From Streptomyces sp. BA2 (lineage in GTDB: Bacteria > Actinomycetota > Actinomycetes > Streptomycetales > Streptomycetaceae), in assembly GCF_009769735.1 (NCBI RefSeq), contig NZ_WSRO01000001.1:310001-374000 (forward strand): 64,000 nt of DNA, written 5' to 3'. Below, one piece after another: positions 27,303-37,732 of this stretch. A program made the translations under genes and the position numbers. The notes below the pieces were generated by a model that saw only the letters and a program-made list of their open reading frames with translations, was not told where the DNA came from and made no database searches. How positions within the stretch are numbered: the first letter of the stretch is position 1; every line of letters begins with the position of its first letter.

Positions 27303-28729
27303 TCGTTTCCCTCTGCTTTCCTGATGCGCACGGTCAGGTCCAGGCGTCTAGTACCGCGAGGGCAAGACACTTCGACTCTGTCCTGTCGGTCCTCGTGAGA
27401 GCGAGGCAGGACCCGGGATGCAATCTAACGACCTACCCACACACGCAGACACGGCGAATCCGTGAAAGTGACACCCGGTCTGCCACAGGACGAGGCCCGA
27501 AACGGAAGGTGGGATCCTGCCGGGCTCACCTTAGCGGGGCAGGGCACTCGACCCCAACTCGCTCTCTCGCAAGTCGGGTTGACTGTCGCAGTGACAGCAG
27601 GGAAGGCGTAACGCGAACCGCTGACAGTAATTCCAATGTAATCACATAGGCAGTACCTCGAACGAGGAGGATCCGCATTCAGGGTCGAAAGGAGCGGTAG
27701 GCTCCGCTCTCCCGAAATGGCACACCGTCGCGATTTTCAGAGTTGTCGGATATTCGGCATCAGGAGTTGTTCCCCTGCCACGAGCGAGCAGCCGGCCCAC
27801 GCGAGGACGCGCACAGATTCGCCGTCGATCCTCGTAGCCGAGTATTCCGGGCGGGACGGCCCTACCTGCCGACGAACTCAGCCGCTCGTGACGTGGCGCA
27901 TCGCCGTCGACGCCACGTCCCGGTGTTCGCCGACTCAGCGTCAACTCTGCGCCCCCAGTGCGCTAATTCGAGGTCGTCCCGAGGTATCGGCCACACGAGC
28001 AGGGCCTCTCCCTACGTCGTCAAAGCCATGCTCGATACGCCATGCAGCGTTTACCCTGCTCACAGGCCCCTCAGTCACGTGGTTTGCAGAAGCCTGTCGC
28101 AGGTCCTCATGCGTTCGCTCGCCTGCGGCATTCCTGATCTCCTCAGGCCGGTGACTGCCTGGCGGGCTACCGCAGTTAGTAGACGTAGCTGGTGCGCTAC
28201 TCTCCCCCGCAGGCATTGACCGCTACGTTCACATGCCACTCCAGCCTTGCTAGAAGCCCTGCGGCGCAGCGCCTGGCGTTTCACGGAGGGAGGCGAGATG
28301 GGAGAACGCCTATGCGAAAGCCGGTGAGGGAGATCGCTTCTCGGCGAGAGGGCTCCGTGTGTTATGGCGCAAGTGCCGGAACGCTGAAGTGTCCCACCCA
28401 TATCGGGGTGCCGCGCGGCGGGAGCAGCTGCGCTACTGCGTGGTACAGGTCGCTGCCAACGGTTGGAGTTTCGGGAGCGGTCCGGCATGGCATCGGAGAA
28501 CAGGACCGGAAAGACACAGCTTTTGACGCAAGATGCTCGTGTCGGCGAGCGTTAGCGGCGCCGCTAACCTGATTCTGCCACCCCTTCATTCCCTGAGCCA
28601 ACGCCGGCGGCAAAGGCGCCGCGAAGGGCGACGCATTCAAATTTCACCTGCAAGGTTGCGATCGATCTTCAAATCGCCATCCCGCTAATACGCGTACCCT
28701 TTCACCCACTCCCCCACCGGGACCCATTG
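27303..28729. other. Intergenic region, no gene seen
   Basis: About 1.4 kb. Several open frames exist on both strands (for example 27743-28219 +, 27941-28216 -), but none has a ribosome site with family-like sequence. It may be decayed DNA. Confidence 0.4.
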
Positions 28730-29341
28730 ATGCATGAAACCGGAGAACTCCTCGACAGCACTCCCGACTTGAGGAGGATTAATCACGAACTGGACATCGA
28801 GGCAAAGTGGGATCTATTCCCGCCGGCCGCGTATAGCCGACAGCCAGATCCAATCCACCAGCCACGCGCAGGCTCCTTGGTAACAAATCGTCCACGCAAG
28901 CGACGGCATCGGGCCCGCAGAGCCAGCGGTAGATGGTCAAGTTTCGCCAGCCTCAGCGTCACAACCCTCACCGTGATCATGGTCATGTCCGTCGTTTCTC
29001 TCGGAGGATTGATTTCATATGAGACCCTCCATGTCCTCGGCACATCAGATCTACCGCAAGGCGTAGCACACTGGTGGCCGCTGCTGATTTATGGGCCTTG
29101 GATTGTCGCCTGCCTGACAATTCTACGATCGGCTTTGCACGGGCGGTCAACCAAAGGGTCTTCATGGACCATCATGATTTTCTTTTCCTTGATCAATGCC
29201 ACGCTATGCGCGGTGAACGCACTGGGCGACGCGGTCACCGCAACTGTGGCTGGCCTTCCACCTATCGCAGCCCTCGCCTGTCTACATCAACTTGTGGACC
29301 AGCTGACTCATAAGGTGACGCGGATCCCGGATTCCCGTTAG
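28730..29341 (+). CDS. DUF2637-type membrane protein (SpdB-like)
   Basis: A 203-residue protein with a polar, basic N-terminus of about 65 residues (RPRKRRHRARRASGR) and about four membrane segments: VTTLTVIMVMSVVSLGGLISY, a WWPLLIYGPWIVACLTIL segment, SWTIMIFFSLINATLCAVNAL and a C-terminal AGLPPIAALACLHQLV. This layout fits DUF2637, a family often encoded on Streptomyces conjugative plasmids and related to the spread proteins that help DNA move between hyphal compartments. ATG 28730 is preferred over the adjoining TTG 28727. No Tra/FtsK-type translocase is in the window. Confidence 0.7.
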   Translation: MHETGELLDSTPDLRRINHELDIEAKWDLFPPAAYSRQPDPIHQPRAGSLVTNRPRKRRHRARRASGRWSSFASLSVTTLTVIMVMSVVSLGGLISYETLHVLGTSDLPQGVAHWWPLLIYGPWIVACLTILRSALHGRSTKGSSWTIMIFFSLINATLCAVNALGDAVTATVAGLPPIAALACLHQLVDQLTHKVTRIPDSR

Positions 29342-29391
29342 GGGTGCGCCCGAACCTCAGCTCGCATGCGCTGGTCAGCACATGCGACGAC

Positions 29392-29458
29392 ACGACAGAG
29401 GCCCTCAACCGACGCGGTGATTTCGCTCACCGACCCCACGATTGAGGGCCTCTGTCGT
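29392..29458. terminator. Long perfect inverted repeat, likely bidirectional terminator
   Basis: A 17-base arm ACGACAGAGGCCCTCAA at 29392-29408 is perfectly repeated in reverse at 29442-29458. A nested CGGTGA/TCACCG stem lies in the loop. It starts about 50 bases after the DUF2637 stop. It could end transcription, but the length and nesting also fit a protein-binding site. Confidence 0.6.
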
Positions 29459-30360
29459 TGACTACCTTCCAAGCTGGATTCCCGTATCAGCTCGCGCTGC
29501 ATCTCCCTCGGCATCCGCACTCCAGGTACGAAACGAGCTCCAGGTGACGTAAGTCAGCCCTGGCCGCGGACACCGGTGAAGGAGAGTCCTTCACAAGCGG
29601 AATCTCACTGTTCTGTTTACACCGCGCCTGTCAAGGTGGCGGGAACAAGGGAACACGGGAACATCCCAGGTCATAGCCTTGAGCGCTGTTCCCATGGCAG
29701 CTGACGTGACGCGCGTTAATGCTCCGATCGAGGCTCCCTTACGCCTATTGAGTGACCTCCTGCCGACCGGATACCGCGCTCCCCCTGCTGGAAGCTCGAG
29801 GCACACGTCCTACGCCTGCGCCTCGGAACTTGCGGACGCACTTTCGCCCGTAGCTGGCGCACTCAAGGGCCGCTCACGCCATGACGATGTCATGCCGAGA
29901 AGCCCCCGACCGCATGGGCTCGTGCCGGGGACCTCGCCACCGCCCTTTAGGAGCGTCGACATGCCAACCTATGTTCTTCGAATCGTCGAGCCACTGTTGG
30001 GACTACTGTTGCCCGCGGCGGGCCGCCACCGATCAACCGCTGTACAGCCCACGCCGACGTCCGCTCCTCGTCGGCCATGCGTACCTGCGCTGCGGGGTGA
30101 GGACATTGGGCTTGTGCGCCCGTACCTCGTCGCGCACGAGCGACGGCAGCGAGAACTCCAAGAACGTCAGGCAGCCTAGCCACAGCGCACCCGGCGGTTG
30201 GCGGGCAAGCGGAGACCATCACTCCCCGAGGAGCACACGCTGGCCCGAATTCCGGTGCAAGACGACGCCTCAATCTGGTCCAGAGCTGGGCCAGCTGCAG
30301 GGACGGCCCAGCTCTATCGCTTCACGGCTCCGACGTGCGTCTTGGAGGACGGGTTGGACG
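29459..30360. other. Intergenic region with a tandem octamer
   Basis: About 900 bases between the inverted repeat and the 3' end of the DUF927-like gene. Apart from the GGGAACA repeats at 29641, no gene or structure was recognised. Confidence 0.4.
29641..29664 (+). repeat. Three tandem GGGAACA repeats, first site
   Basis: GGGAACAA, GGGAACAC and GGGAACAT follow each other with an exact 8-base period. The same heptamer occurs as a triplet at 45201-45224. It may be an operator or iteron for a replicon-encoded protein. Confidence 0.55.
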
Positions 30361-32445
30361 CTACAGGTCCCACACAAGGTCGGCTTTGACTAGGAGCAGC
30401 CGGAGATTGTCTGCGCCTACGCGTACTCGATGGGAAGTTACTCGCTCCTTCTGTGCAGTGTTGCGGAGGGTTGCACCGGCCTGCAGCAAGGTGTCGGGGA
30501 GCGAGCGGTCCACGTAACTGTTCACACGGGGGTCACCACTGGCCTTGAGCAGCATGTTGAGGTTGCTGTTGGTGATGCCGATTGCGGGGCCGCGGTCCGG
30601 GAGCCAATAGGCGGCTGGTCCTTGGCCTCCCCAGGCACCGCCTCGTTGTCTGCGCAGTCCCTGATCCTGCTCGCTATGGCCTGGGACCACAGGGCCGATG
30701 TTCCCTTTGCTGTCGCGGATGTGGGCGTCTCGGCGGGAGAACGCGTTGCGGAGGACTTCGCCGACGGCGGCGGCCACTCCGTCTTGCGTGATGTGCTGTT
30801 CGTCCATCCGCAGGGCCTGTTTGGCAAGCGAGCCGGCAAGTGGAGGAGCCACGACGCTGATGAGGTCGTCCATCTCCATGTCGGTCACGGCGGCTACGAG
30901 TCCCAGTCCGGCGAGCATGGCGGCGGCAGCGGTGACGACGCCGTCCATTGTGCCGCTCCGCTGGGGCAGTTGGCTCTCCACATGGGGGAAGAACTGGTCG
31001 AGGGCCTGTGCTTCGAGGTCTGCGAGGTAGGTATCTACGCTGCTGTGAGCGTGTAGATGCGCGATGATCCGGTCGCCGATCGTGCGCAACGGAAGGGACA
31101 GGCTCTCGCCGCCACCGGCTTTGTACCAGCGCCAGTCGACATCCCCGCTGTCACGCCCAAGGTAGGCCACAACTGCCCGGCGGTATAGGGACTCCTGCAT
31201 GGACGGCGGGAGCATCTGGGCGGCGATGGTGGGGATGGACCGGATGCGATTGCCGGGCTTGGCCGTAAGGTCGCGGTTTCGGCGGCCCTTGATCTCTGTC
31301 GCGTTGCCGGCGGCGCGGATGATGAGTTCGAGCTTCTTCTCCATCTCGCGGACCTCCACCGTGGACGACGTCCGGGTGAGGGGGATGTCGTCCAGCAAGG
31401 TGGGCATGTCGCCTTCGAAGTCGATGGCGCACTCAATGTCGGTGACAGTGCTGTTCATCCCCTTGGTCGGCACAGGCGGCCAGGCACTGGGGCGCGGAGT
31501 CATCAGCAAGCTGCGGCCGGTATTGGCCGCCGAAGTCTTCCCGGAGTTGGGGGCGGCATCGAGAATGAAGGTCGCGGCCACGGGGCGAAGACTATGGGCG
31601 AGCGAGCGGGCACCGACCGCGAGACCCATCAAGGGGGCCCAGCCATGGCTGGCGATGTCGCGGACGGCACGGCAGCAGTCCTCGAAAGTTGCGGTGCCTT
31701 CGAGGGGCTCAGCGGCTCGGCGGAGGGGATCCGGCGCACCGATGATGCGGACGGGTCGGCCGGCAGGGTAGGTGCGCCCGTCGGCGTGGACGTAGGTGAG
31801 GCCGGCACCGGGAAGCTGATGCCATCCGGTATGGGTGACCACGAAGGTGCGGGGCAGCCGTTTGCCTTGGTCCGTGATGACATTGATGAGGACCTCGCGG
31901 ATGGCCCGGGACGCGGCTCCAGCGTCGTCGCTGAAGTCATTCCATCCATCGGCGGTTCGCAGGTCCGCGAGGCTCTTAGTGAGGGTGTCGGCTCCGATGG
32001 TGATGGTGTAGTAGCGCCCGGAAGACTTGCCGTCGTCGCCGAGGACGACGAGCCGCTCGGAAACATATGGCGCCCAGTCCAGGATGAGTTCCCAATCCTC
32101 GGTCTTGCCCCGGCGAAGCTTCCGGAGTGCGCCGCCTCCGCATTCATCGACTTCGTAGCACCAGCCCGGCGAGCCGATTACCGGCCAGCCGGGCAGCTCG
32201 CCGCTTTCGTCACGGTCGGCCTGATGATCTGGGCGGGCGTGATCTGCGTTCTGATACGACTTAGCCGCCGGGTGCAGCGATGGGTGGGCGGGGCCGCGCA
32301 GAGCAGCAGCGGCCGGAGGGCTCGCTGGGCCGTTGGCGAGGTCGGACCGGCGTTGCCGGGGACTTCGGTATTCGCGTGCACCGGCGTCGCTGAACGTTCC
32401 GTCGGAGAATGAGGCAGTTACATCGCGCAGTTGTGGCCTCGTCAT
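30361..32445 (-). CDS. DUF927-like plasmid/phage helicase-type ATPase
   Basis: A 694-residue protein starting at ATG 32445 (GAGAGGA ribosome site; ATGA overlap with the upstream gene). An N-terminal region with PGWCYEVDECGGG and RYYTITIGADTLTKSLADLRT precedes FVVTHTGWHQLP, typical of DUF927 proteins. The ATPase core has a Walker-A-like DAAPNSGKTS (residues 296-305) and Walker B PTLLDDIP (348-355). A long helical C-terminus follows. DUF927 ATPases belong to the phage/plasmid primase-helicase group and are linked to replication or DNA handling on mobile elements. With the small upstream genes it forms a three-gene - strand operon. Role as a replication helicase is inferred. Confidence 0.68.
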   Translation of the reverse strand: MTRPQLRDVTASFSDGTFSDAGAREYRSPRQRRSDLANGPASPPAAAALRGPAHPSLHPAAKSYQNADHARPDHQADRDESGELPGWPVIGSPGWCYEVDECGGGALRKLRRGKTEDWELILDWAPYVSERLVVLGDDGKSSGRYYTITIGADTLTKSLADLRTADGWNDFSDDAGAASRAIREVLINVITDQGKRLPRTFVVTHTGWHQLPGAGLTYVHADGRTYPAGRPVRIIGAPDPLRRAAEPLEGTATFEDCCRAVRDIASHGWAPLMGLAVGARSLAHSLRPVAATFILDAAPNSGKTSAANTGRSLLMTPRPSAWPPVPTKGMNSTVTDIECAIDFEGDMPTLLDDIPLTRTSSTVEVREMEKKLELIIRAAGNATEIKGRRNRDLTAKPGNRIRSIPTIAAQMLPPSMQESLYRRAVVAYLGRDSGDVDWRWYKAGGGESLSLPLRTIGDRIIAHLHAHSSVDTYLADLEAQALDQFFPHVESQLPQRSGTMDGVVTAAAAMLAGLGLVAAVTDMEMDDLISVVAPPLAGSLAKQALRMDEQHITQDGVAAAVGEVLRNAFSRRDAHIRDSKGNIGPVVPGHSEQDQGLRRQRGGAWGGQGPAAYWLPDRGPAIGITNSNLNMLLKASGDPRVNSYVDRSLPDTLLQAGATLRNTAQKERVTSHRVRVGADNLRLLLVKADLVWDL

Positions 32446-32885
32446 CGCCGGTCCTCTCGGAAGCAAACCGGGTTCAGGCCGACTGCCTGGCTGTAGACGA
32501 CGCTTGCCAGCACCCTGCTCAGGGGGAGGCATTCCCACAGGTCGATGGCGGGGAATTGCTCCCATCCTTTGCCCTGCGTCAATTCTGCAGCGGAGAGCGT
32601 CGCCACGCGGCCGCGCAGCCGAACCGTGAAGTACTGCTCGCATAGCTGGCTGTCGCCATCGAGCGCGGTCAACTGGGACAGGACTTCAGGACACCAGGGC
32701 AGAGCCCGACTCAACCGACCGCAGGATCTCCGCCAGATGCCACCGAAGTTCTCGGCAGCATCAAGTCGGTACCACCAACCGGCTGTTGCCCTGACCTGGG
32801 TGAGACCCAGGGCAAGGGGGCCCTCCTTGACTGAGACGTCTGGCCAAGGAAGGAGGCGTTTAAAGTCGTGAACTGCCTGTGTCAT
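32442..32885 (-). CDS. Small protein resembling the N-terminal region of the downstream DUF927-like ATPase
   Basis: A 147-residue protein with an AGAGGG ribosome site before ATG 32885. Its stop overlaps the next start in ATGA, so translation is coupled. The segment EQYFTVRLRGRVATLSAAELTQGKGWEQFP lines up with RYYTITIGADTLTKSLADLRTADGWNDF in the downstream protein, and the following helix PLSRVLASVVYSQAV matches SRAIREVLINVITDQ. It also has WWYRLDAAENFGG where the ATPase has CYEVDECGGG. So it looks like a free-standing copy of the ATPase N-terminal domain, perhaps a loader or modulator. No named family was recognised. Confidence 0.7.
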   Translation of the reverse strand: MTQAVHDFKRLLPWPDVSVKEGPLALGLTQVRATAGWWYRLDAAENFGGIWRRSCGRLSRALPWCPEVLSQLTALDGDSQLCEQYFTVRLRGRVATLSAAELTQGKGWEQFPAIDLWECLPLSRVLASVVYSQAVGLNPVCFREDRR

Positions 32886-33048
32886 AGGTACCCTCTACTT
32901 TCAAGAGGTATTGGCCCGGCCGACCGAGCCATCCGGTGATCTGACGCGCACGCATGTCCGCACAGCCCATCTCGGCTCGGTCAGCCAACTGTCGGCGAGG
33001 CCCGGTAGCTTCTTGGCGGGAGTACCCGGGCCTCCGCCGTGTTCATCG

Positions 33049-33381
33049 CTATGCCAGCATCTGCTGGTCTACTTCCTCCAATTGGGCCGTCATGATCTCC
33101 AAGACAAGGGCTTGGAGTTCCTGTGCTCCCCTCAACACGGCCTGTGGATCTTCGGCAATGGCTCGGGCCGATCGTTCCGTAAGCAGGCCCACGGACATGG
33201 CTGCGGCCATACGCTGCCCGTTCTCCTGCGAGATACCCCTGCGGGCTTCATGCCCCGGAACACGGGCAGTAGCCGCCACTGATGCAACAGTTGGCCTCGT
33301 GACCACCCCTGACAGTTGGGCGATCTCCGCAGCGGTGATGCCGGGACGCCGATCGGGACCACGATGAACGAGGGGTTCCAC
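33049..33381 (-). CDS. Small helix-turn-helix-like protein
   Basis: GTG 33381 follows GAGGGAG at about seven bases. The 110-residue product has a start segment GITAAEIAQLSGVVTRPTVAS, similar to the first helices of actinobacterial proteins that begin VTAAEIA-LAGV and bind DNA through a helix-turn-helix. Its C-terminal half is helical (RAIAEDPQAVLRGAQELQ). It lies 163 bases upstream of, and in line with, the DUF927-like pair, so it may regulate or assist that unit. Confidence 0.55.
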   Translation of the reverse strand: MEPLVHRGPDRRPGITAAEIAQLSGVVTRPTVASVAATARVPGHEARRGISQENGQRMAAAMSVGLLTERSARAIAEDPQAVLRGAQELQALVLEIMTAQLEEVDQQMLA

Positions 33382-34446
33382 CTGGTGCTCCCTCTGATCC
33401 GATGGAAAATTGGTCAGCCATCAACGTAGTGCGCTCCACCTCCCTTAGCGCGCCAACCGCCGATCTCGCGGCAAGTTTCACCCCATCGATACGCCGGGAT
33501 ACACATGACTGAGCGTTACTGACCGGGTTGTTGCTAGTTGGTTTTATGTCCGAGCGGTCAAGAGACCGTCATCCGGTCGGGCTTTTTGCTCGGTCGGGTG
33601 TAGGTACCAGGCAGTCGGGCAGGGGAAGGTTGGTAATCCCGGCCGCCGCCGAACAGACTTGCGTGTGGCGGACTGGAGCGCCGGTCAGACTGCGTCCGAT
33701 CACCACTACAGGTACCCGCCCACGGGAACCTCTCGGTCCCCTCCCCCAGGGGCCCGCCCCAAGCCAACCGCCGATGGCGCCCCGCCTTCGTCCTCGGCGC
33801 GCCGGCACATCACCGGGCGACCCTCCTCCCCTCTGACGACGAGCTACCCCTCTATTTCCGCGCGAGGCGCCTGTGTGGATGCACCGGCACCGAAGATTTC
33901 TCAGCGGCCTGTATGCCCAGACGGATAGACGAACGGCGAATGTCGCGCCGCACATGACGTTCGACCCAACTTCTCCGAACCGATGGCCTGGACACCACGC
34001 CGGGTGGTGCGGAGACGTCGGCCACAACGGTCCGACGTGGATCAAGGCCGGAGCCCCACAGCACTCGCGGCGCCCACGGAGTGCGAGCTCTATGCGAGAG
34101 GGATGTGTGCAGCCTGGCGGGCTTCATTGGTAGGCGGGGTAGCAGGCTGACCTCACTGCCGACGAGTAAACAGTTTCGGTTTGCCGCCCTTGAGCGTAAT
34201 GCAGCCGACTGGAGCCCGAACAGGCGCGTTTGAGGCAGACCGTTCAGGGCGCGTGCTTCAACACCACGCCGGTTCATGCCAGTTGGCACATCGCGCAACG
34301 CGCTCTGGAAATGGGAGTTCGAGGGTGGCGTCGTGTTTGACCGTGGATTGGGCCTCGAGCTGGAGGGAACTGGCTTCAACTGCCGGGAGCTCAGCGAGGC
34401 CCTGTCCTTGTGCGCTCTGCCCCGCGCCCACAGGCGCCGGCTGATC
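33382..34446. other. Intergenic region, no gene seen
   Basis: About 1.06 kb between two - strand units. It must contain the promoter for the DUF927-like operon. Frames such as 33569-34045 (-) are open but compositionally biased and unsupported. Confidence 0.4.
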
Positions 34447-35934
34447 TCAGGCATCAGCGGTTCGGCAGGTCGGCGAGCGTTCAGCTTCCCAATTGCTGAG
34501 TTCGGCGCGCAGGGCGGTACACGCCCTTTCAGCCTCAAGATGATCGCGCATCTGTTCCAGCCACCCCTGGTCGGTCTCAGGAGCGGCACGGCCGGTAGGG
34601 ATGGGCAGGCCCAAAGCCCTGGCTTGGTAGATGTCACGTGGCGATACATCCGCCCACGCCTGGATCGGAAGACTTTCAGCAAAGGCCTGGTCGCTCCCAC
34701 GCAAGAGCGGCTCACGCTCAAGCCGCCGTGGGGGCTCTTCCTCGCCAGAGAGACGGACTTCGGCCAAGCGGCGGCGCAGTTCAGGACGGAGTTCCTCGGC
34801 GTAGCGGCGCCAGACCGGGGTATTGCTCTTTTCGCGCCGGCGCAGTATGGCGGTGTAGCGAGTGCCCGCGTCATCGGCCCGCTCATCCGGCAGGGCTGGC
34901 GGTGCACAGACGGCCAGACCGTCGAGCCGTCGGCGTCGTTCGAATTCGTGACGTAGGTAGGCGGCGGGATCGCGCAGGTAGCCGGGTACTCCCCAGGTGA
35001 GCAGCTCTGCTGCGAGGCTCTGCCACGTCCAGCCGGCAGCGAGCAGCGGTCTCAGCATGTATCCAAGGCGGCGGGCGCAGCCGCGACCAAGCCACCACAC
35101 CTCGCGCTGCACCTGCTCGGCCAAGGCGACGGCCTGGGCACACTCCGCGGGCGAAGTGTCCGGGCGACTGGTGGTGTTGCCGCGGGAGGTGTTCTTCGCA
35201 CCTGCCGCGCGCTTGCGCGGGGTGTATTTCTTACCCCCCACTACCTGTAACTGGCGATGGTCCTGGGGGACCATCACAGAAGGGGTGCACGCACTGTCTA
35301 GGGCGGAAGCTCTTTTTTTCGCCTCCTTGCAGAGGGCTTCCCTGCACGCGTGAGCCCGCCCGTTGTCGGTGAAACCGACAACGCGTGACGTATACCCAGT
35401 GCCACTGATCCGGCGGCCCATCGCCTCGTCCCACACGCGCGGTGCCACCGCGGCAAAGATGGTCGCCGTGCCACGGTAGCCGTTGCCCGGCTGCCAGGCC
35501 GTGCCGAGCCGGGTACGGATCGCGTTCGTCTTCGAACCATGCTCGACATACGCGAGGAGGCCCAGTTCGCGCAGATACAGGGCATGATTGAGGATCGCCC
35601 GGCGTTTGAGTCCGAGTTCACGCGCAGTCTGTTCGATGCTGAACGCGAAGTGTCCGTCCTTGTTGCATCGCATGCGTCGCGCGAAGACGTCGGCCAGACG
35701 CATCGTCGTACGGCCGGCCTTCGGGTGAAGGCCGGCGTCAACCATGAAGCGGGCGGCAGCGTAGAAGTCATCGGCGCGGCGCAGCTGTCGAGAAGCCGTC
35801 GTAGCTAACTCGTGGTCCGCAGCATCGGCCAACGGGGTGAAACCTCGGCGTGATGGCCCCGTGGCCGACCGGGTTCCGGTCACATTCCGCTGTGTCGTCG
35901 GGTCGCTATGGCGACATGCCGAAACGTCGTGCAT
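34447..35934 (-). CDS. Helix-turn-helix plasmid replication-type protein
   Basis: A 495-residue protein. ATG 35934 has GAGGC at a suitable distance and is preferred to TTG 35976. The conserved part is a winged-helix region: TTMRLADVFARRMRCNKDGHF, then FSIEQTARELGLKRRAILNHALYLRELGLLAYVEHGSKTNA. A second helical domain (about residues 260-360) includes WWLGRGCARRLGYMLRPLLAAGWTWQSLAAELLTWGVPGYLRDPAAYLRHEFERR. The C-terminus is Arg/Glu-rich. Such proteins are common on Streptomyces plasmids and chromosome arms and are thought to be replication or regulatory proteins. Direct evidence for initiation cannot be read here. Confidence 0.65.
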   Translation of the reverse strand: MHDVSACRHSDPTTQRNVTGTRSATGPSRRGFTPLADAADHELATTASRQLRRADDFYAAARFMVDAGLHPKAGRTTMRLADVFARRMRCNKDGHFAFSIEQTARELGLKRRAILNHALYLRELGLLAYVEHGSKTNAIRTRLGTAWQPGNGYRGTATIFAAVAPRVWDEAMGRRISGTGYTSRVVGFTDNGRAHACREALCKEAKKRASALDSACTPSVMVPQDHRQLQVVGGKKYTPRKRAAGAKNTSRGNTTSRPDTSPAECAQAVALAEQVQREVWWLGRGCARRLGYMLRPLLAAGWTWQSLAAELLTWGVPGYLRDPAAYLRHEFERRRRLDGLAVCAPPALPDERADDAGTRYTAILRRREKSNTPVWRRYAEELRPELRRRLAEVRLSGEEEPPRRLEREPLLRGSDQAFAESLPIQAWADVSPRDIYQARALGLPIPTGRAAPETDQGWLEQMRDHLEAERACTALRAELSNWEAERSPTCRTADA

Positions 35935-36142
35935 TATTGCCTCTGTTCGCCGCTTTGCATTGCTGTGCGGCAACACAAAGCCCGCTATCGGCCTTGCGGC
36001 CTCTGTGGGTTCTTTGGGAACCGAAAATTTGCCCGGTTACAGGCGGGCACTTCGCTCGACCGGGGACTGCACCCCTGGACAGAGCGGTGGCAGATTGGCC
36101 AGCTGGCCCGATGGGGATCGGGCGAGATGGCCGGGGCGGCAG

Positions 36143-36241
36143 TTACAGGCCTGGTAGGCCGTACCGGGCAGCCCCTGGGGCGGCTAGGTCATCCAACTCC
36201 TCTACTGAGAGGAGCGCAGGGGCCTGCATGCCGGAGGGCAT
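36143..36241 (-). CDS. Possible 32-residue peptide
   Basis: An open frame begins MPSGMQAPALLSVEELDDL and ends RYGLPGL. Composition is leader-peptide-like, but the ribosome site is weak and no modification enzyme is close. It may be chance. Confidence 0.2.
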   Translation of the reverse strand: MPSGMQAPALLSVEELDDLAAPGAARYGLPGL

Positions 36242-37123
36242 GGAGGAGTCCGCCCGGTGGCCGGATTGACACGGCACTCGCCTGGCGGTGTCTGTTGTGT
36301 CCCGAGGGACAGTTGCGGGTACGCTGCATTGCAGCGAGACCTCGTTTCCCAACACCTCGGTCTCGCGCTGTGTGCGAGACCTTTCGCCAAAGACTTTCTC
36401 GCACCGACTGGCCCCAGTAGCGTTTCTCCAGGTTTGCCGGCCTGGAGCTACTAGGGGCCTTTGTCGTGTTCGAGATGCCGCTTCCCACGTCCGGCGGACA
36501 CAGCGAGCGACGCGGCACCACTTTAGACCTTTACATCGCAGCAGTTGGCACACGTTTCATGAACCCGTCGCGCGTGTCGTGCAGGTGTTCTTGGCGATAC
36601 GTTTCTTCGCCCACTTGCACACACCGATTCCATCGCCCAGCGAATGGTGCGGATCAGGAAGCAAGGGGGGTGTTCCCGACGCTGGGCTGGACTTTCGCCG
36701 GTGCACGTCGCGGAAGTGATCTTGGAAGGCGTATGCCCACCTGCCGTGAACGAACGCGGTGCCCGCAACGAGGATTGTTGACCAACCGTGGTCTGCCTCG
36801 GCGTGTCAAACCCCTGAGCCAGGGAGTCCTCAGGCATCACACGCTGCTGAACACTCTGCGTGCTTCCCACCCCGACAGCCGTTCGCCGATCGACTGGATC
36901 GCGTTACGCCTCCCCCTTTGCACGGTTACTGAGGCGCTACCTGGTGCAGGGCCTATGGCTGTCGTCCCAGGTAGCGCTCTGCCGGCCGTGGTTCCGGGTC
37001 GGCTATCAGGGTCCGGACCTAGTCATCCGTTCCGTGCGGGTTCGTGGTCAGGTCTCGCCGTGCCGGCGGGCAGTCGTTCGCCGCTGCCGCCGTGAAGGAC
37101 GAAATCCCTCGCATAGCCGAAAG

Positions 37124-37152
37124 TTGACAGCTCATCACTCTTGAGCACTTAT
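37124..37152 (+). promoter_or_regulatory. Weak promoter candidate for the ABC/protease operon
   Basis: TTGACA at 37124-37129 is followed after 17 bases by ACTTAT, a poor -10 match. It lies about 140 bases upstream of the first gene of the operon. Confidence 0.3.
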
Positions 37153-37294
37153 CTGCTCACTTCCCCTTTTCAGGATCCGCGGTGCATGCCAGGGTCCTGG
37201 CAACGCCCACCCCTGGCGTACCGCACAGGCCCTGGCAATCGGTGCCGCGTGGGCATGACGTTTTCGCCCGGCCAGCGGCAATCAGAGGAGAGAT

Positions 37295-37627
37295 GTGCCT
37301 GCTTCAACTCCAGTACAGGGATCCGAAAGCCCCCTCCAGACGACAGAGGTAAAGACTGTCAACGCTTTCACCCACGCGTCGATCGGTGTGTACGTGAACG
37401 CGTGCACGGCGCCCGAACGCGCCATTTCATCGATCAAAACGAAGGTCGACAAGGGACTCGTACGCTATGACGCCTGGTTCCTGATATTTACCGCCGTCAT
37501 CCTCGCTCTGGGCGCCGTCATCTACGCCGGGTTGGTCATCTGGTGTGTGGTGCAGCAGCGCAAGAATTTCAGCGGCAGCTGGTCCTTCAGCAACTGGGGC
37601 CTGAAGGTCAGCGCCGAATGCAGGTAG
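37295..37627 (+). CDS. Single-membrane-span small protein, first gene of the ABC/protease operon
   Basis: GTG 37295 has a strong AGAGGAGAG ribosome site. The 110-residue product has a polar N-terminal half (about 58 residues, including YVNACTAPERAISSIKTKVDKG), one long membrane span (about residues 60-86, WFLIFTAVILALGAVIYAGLV), then a basic QQRK and a short tail with aromatic residues ending SAECR. No family was recognised. Position at the head of an export operon with an intramembrane protease makes it a candidate substrate or precursor, but an immunity or accessory role is equally possible. Confidence 0.65.
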   Translation: MPASTPVQGSESPLQTTEVKTVNAFTHASIGVYVNACTAPERAISSIKTKVDKGLVRYDAWFLIFTAVILALGAVIYAGLVIWCVVQQRKNFSGSWSFSNWGLKVSAECR

Positions 37628-37732
37628 CCATCTCACGGCCGCTTCCGCAAGGTAGTCCACGAGACCGGGGTACTGGCCGGGCGCCCTGGGGACCGTATTG
37701 ACCAACGGATTCGATAGAGGAACAACGCGAGA

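Larger units (their letters stand above)
35935..37294. other. Intergenic region, mostly without genes
   Basis: About 1.36 kb between divergent units. It holds a possible tiny - strand peptide (36143-36241) and a weak promoter-like pair upstream of the ABC operon. The palindrome GCTGCATTGCAGC near 36321-36335 may be an operator for the replication-type gene. Confidence 0.4.
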
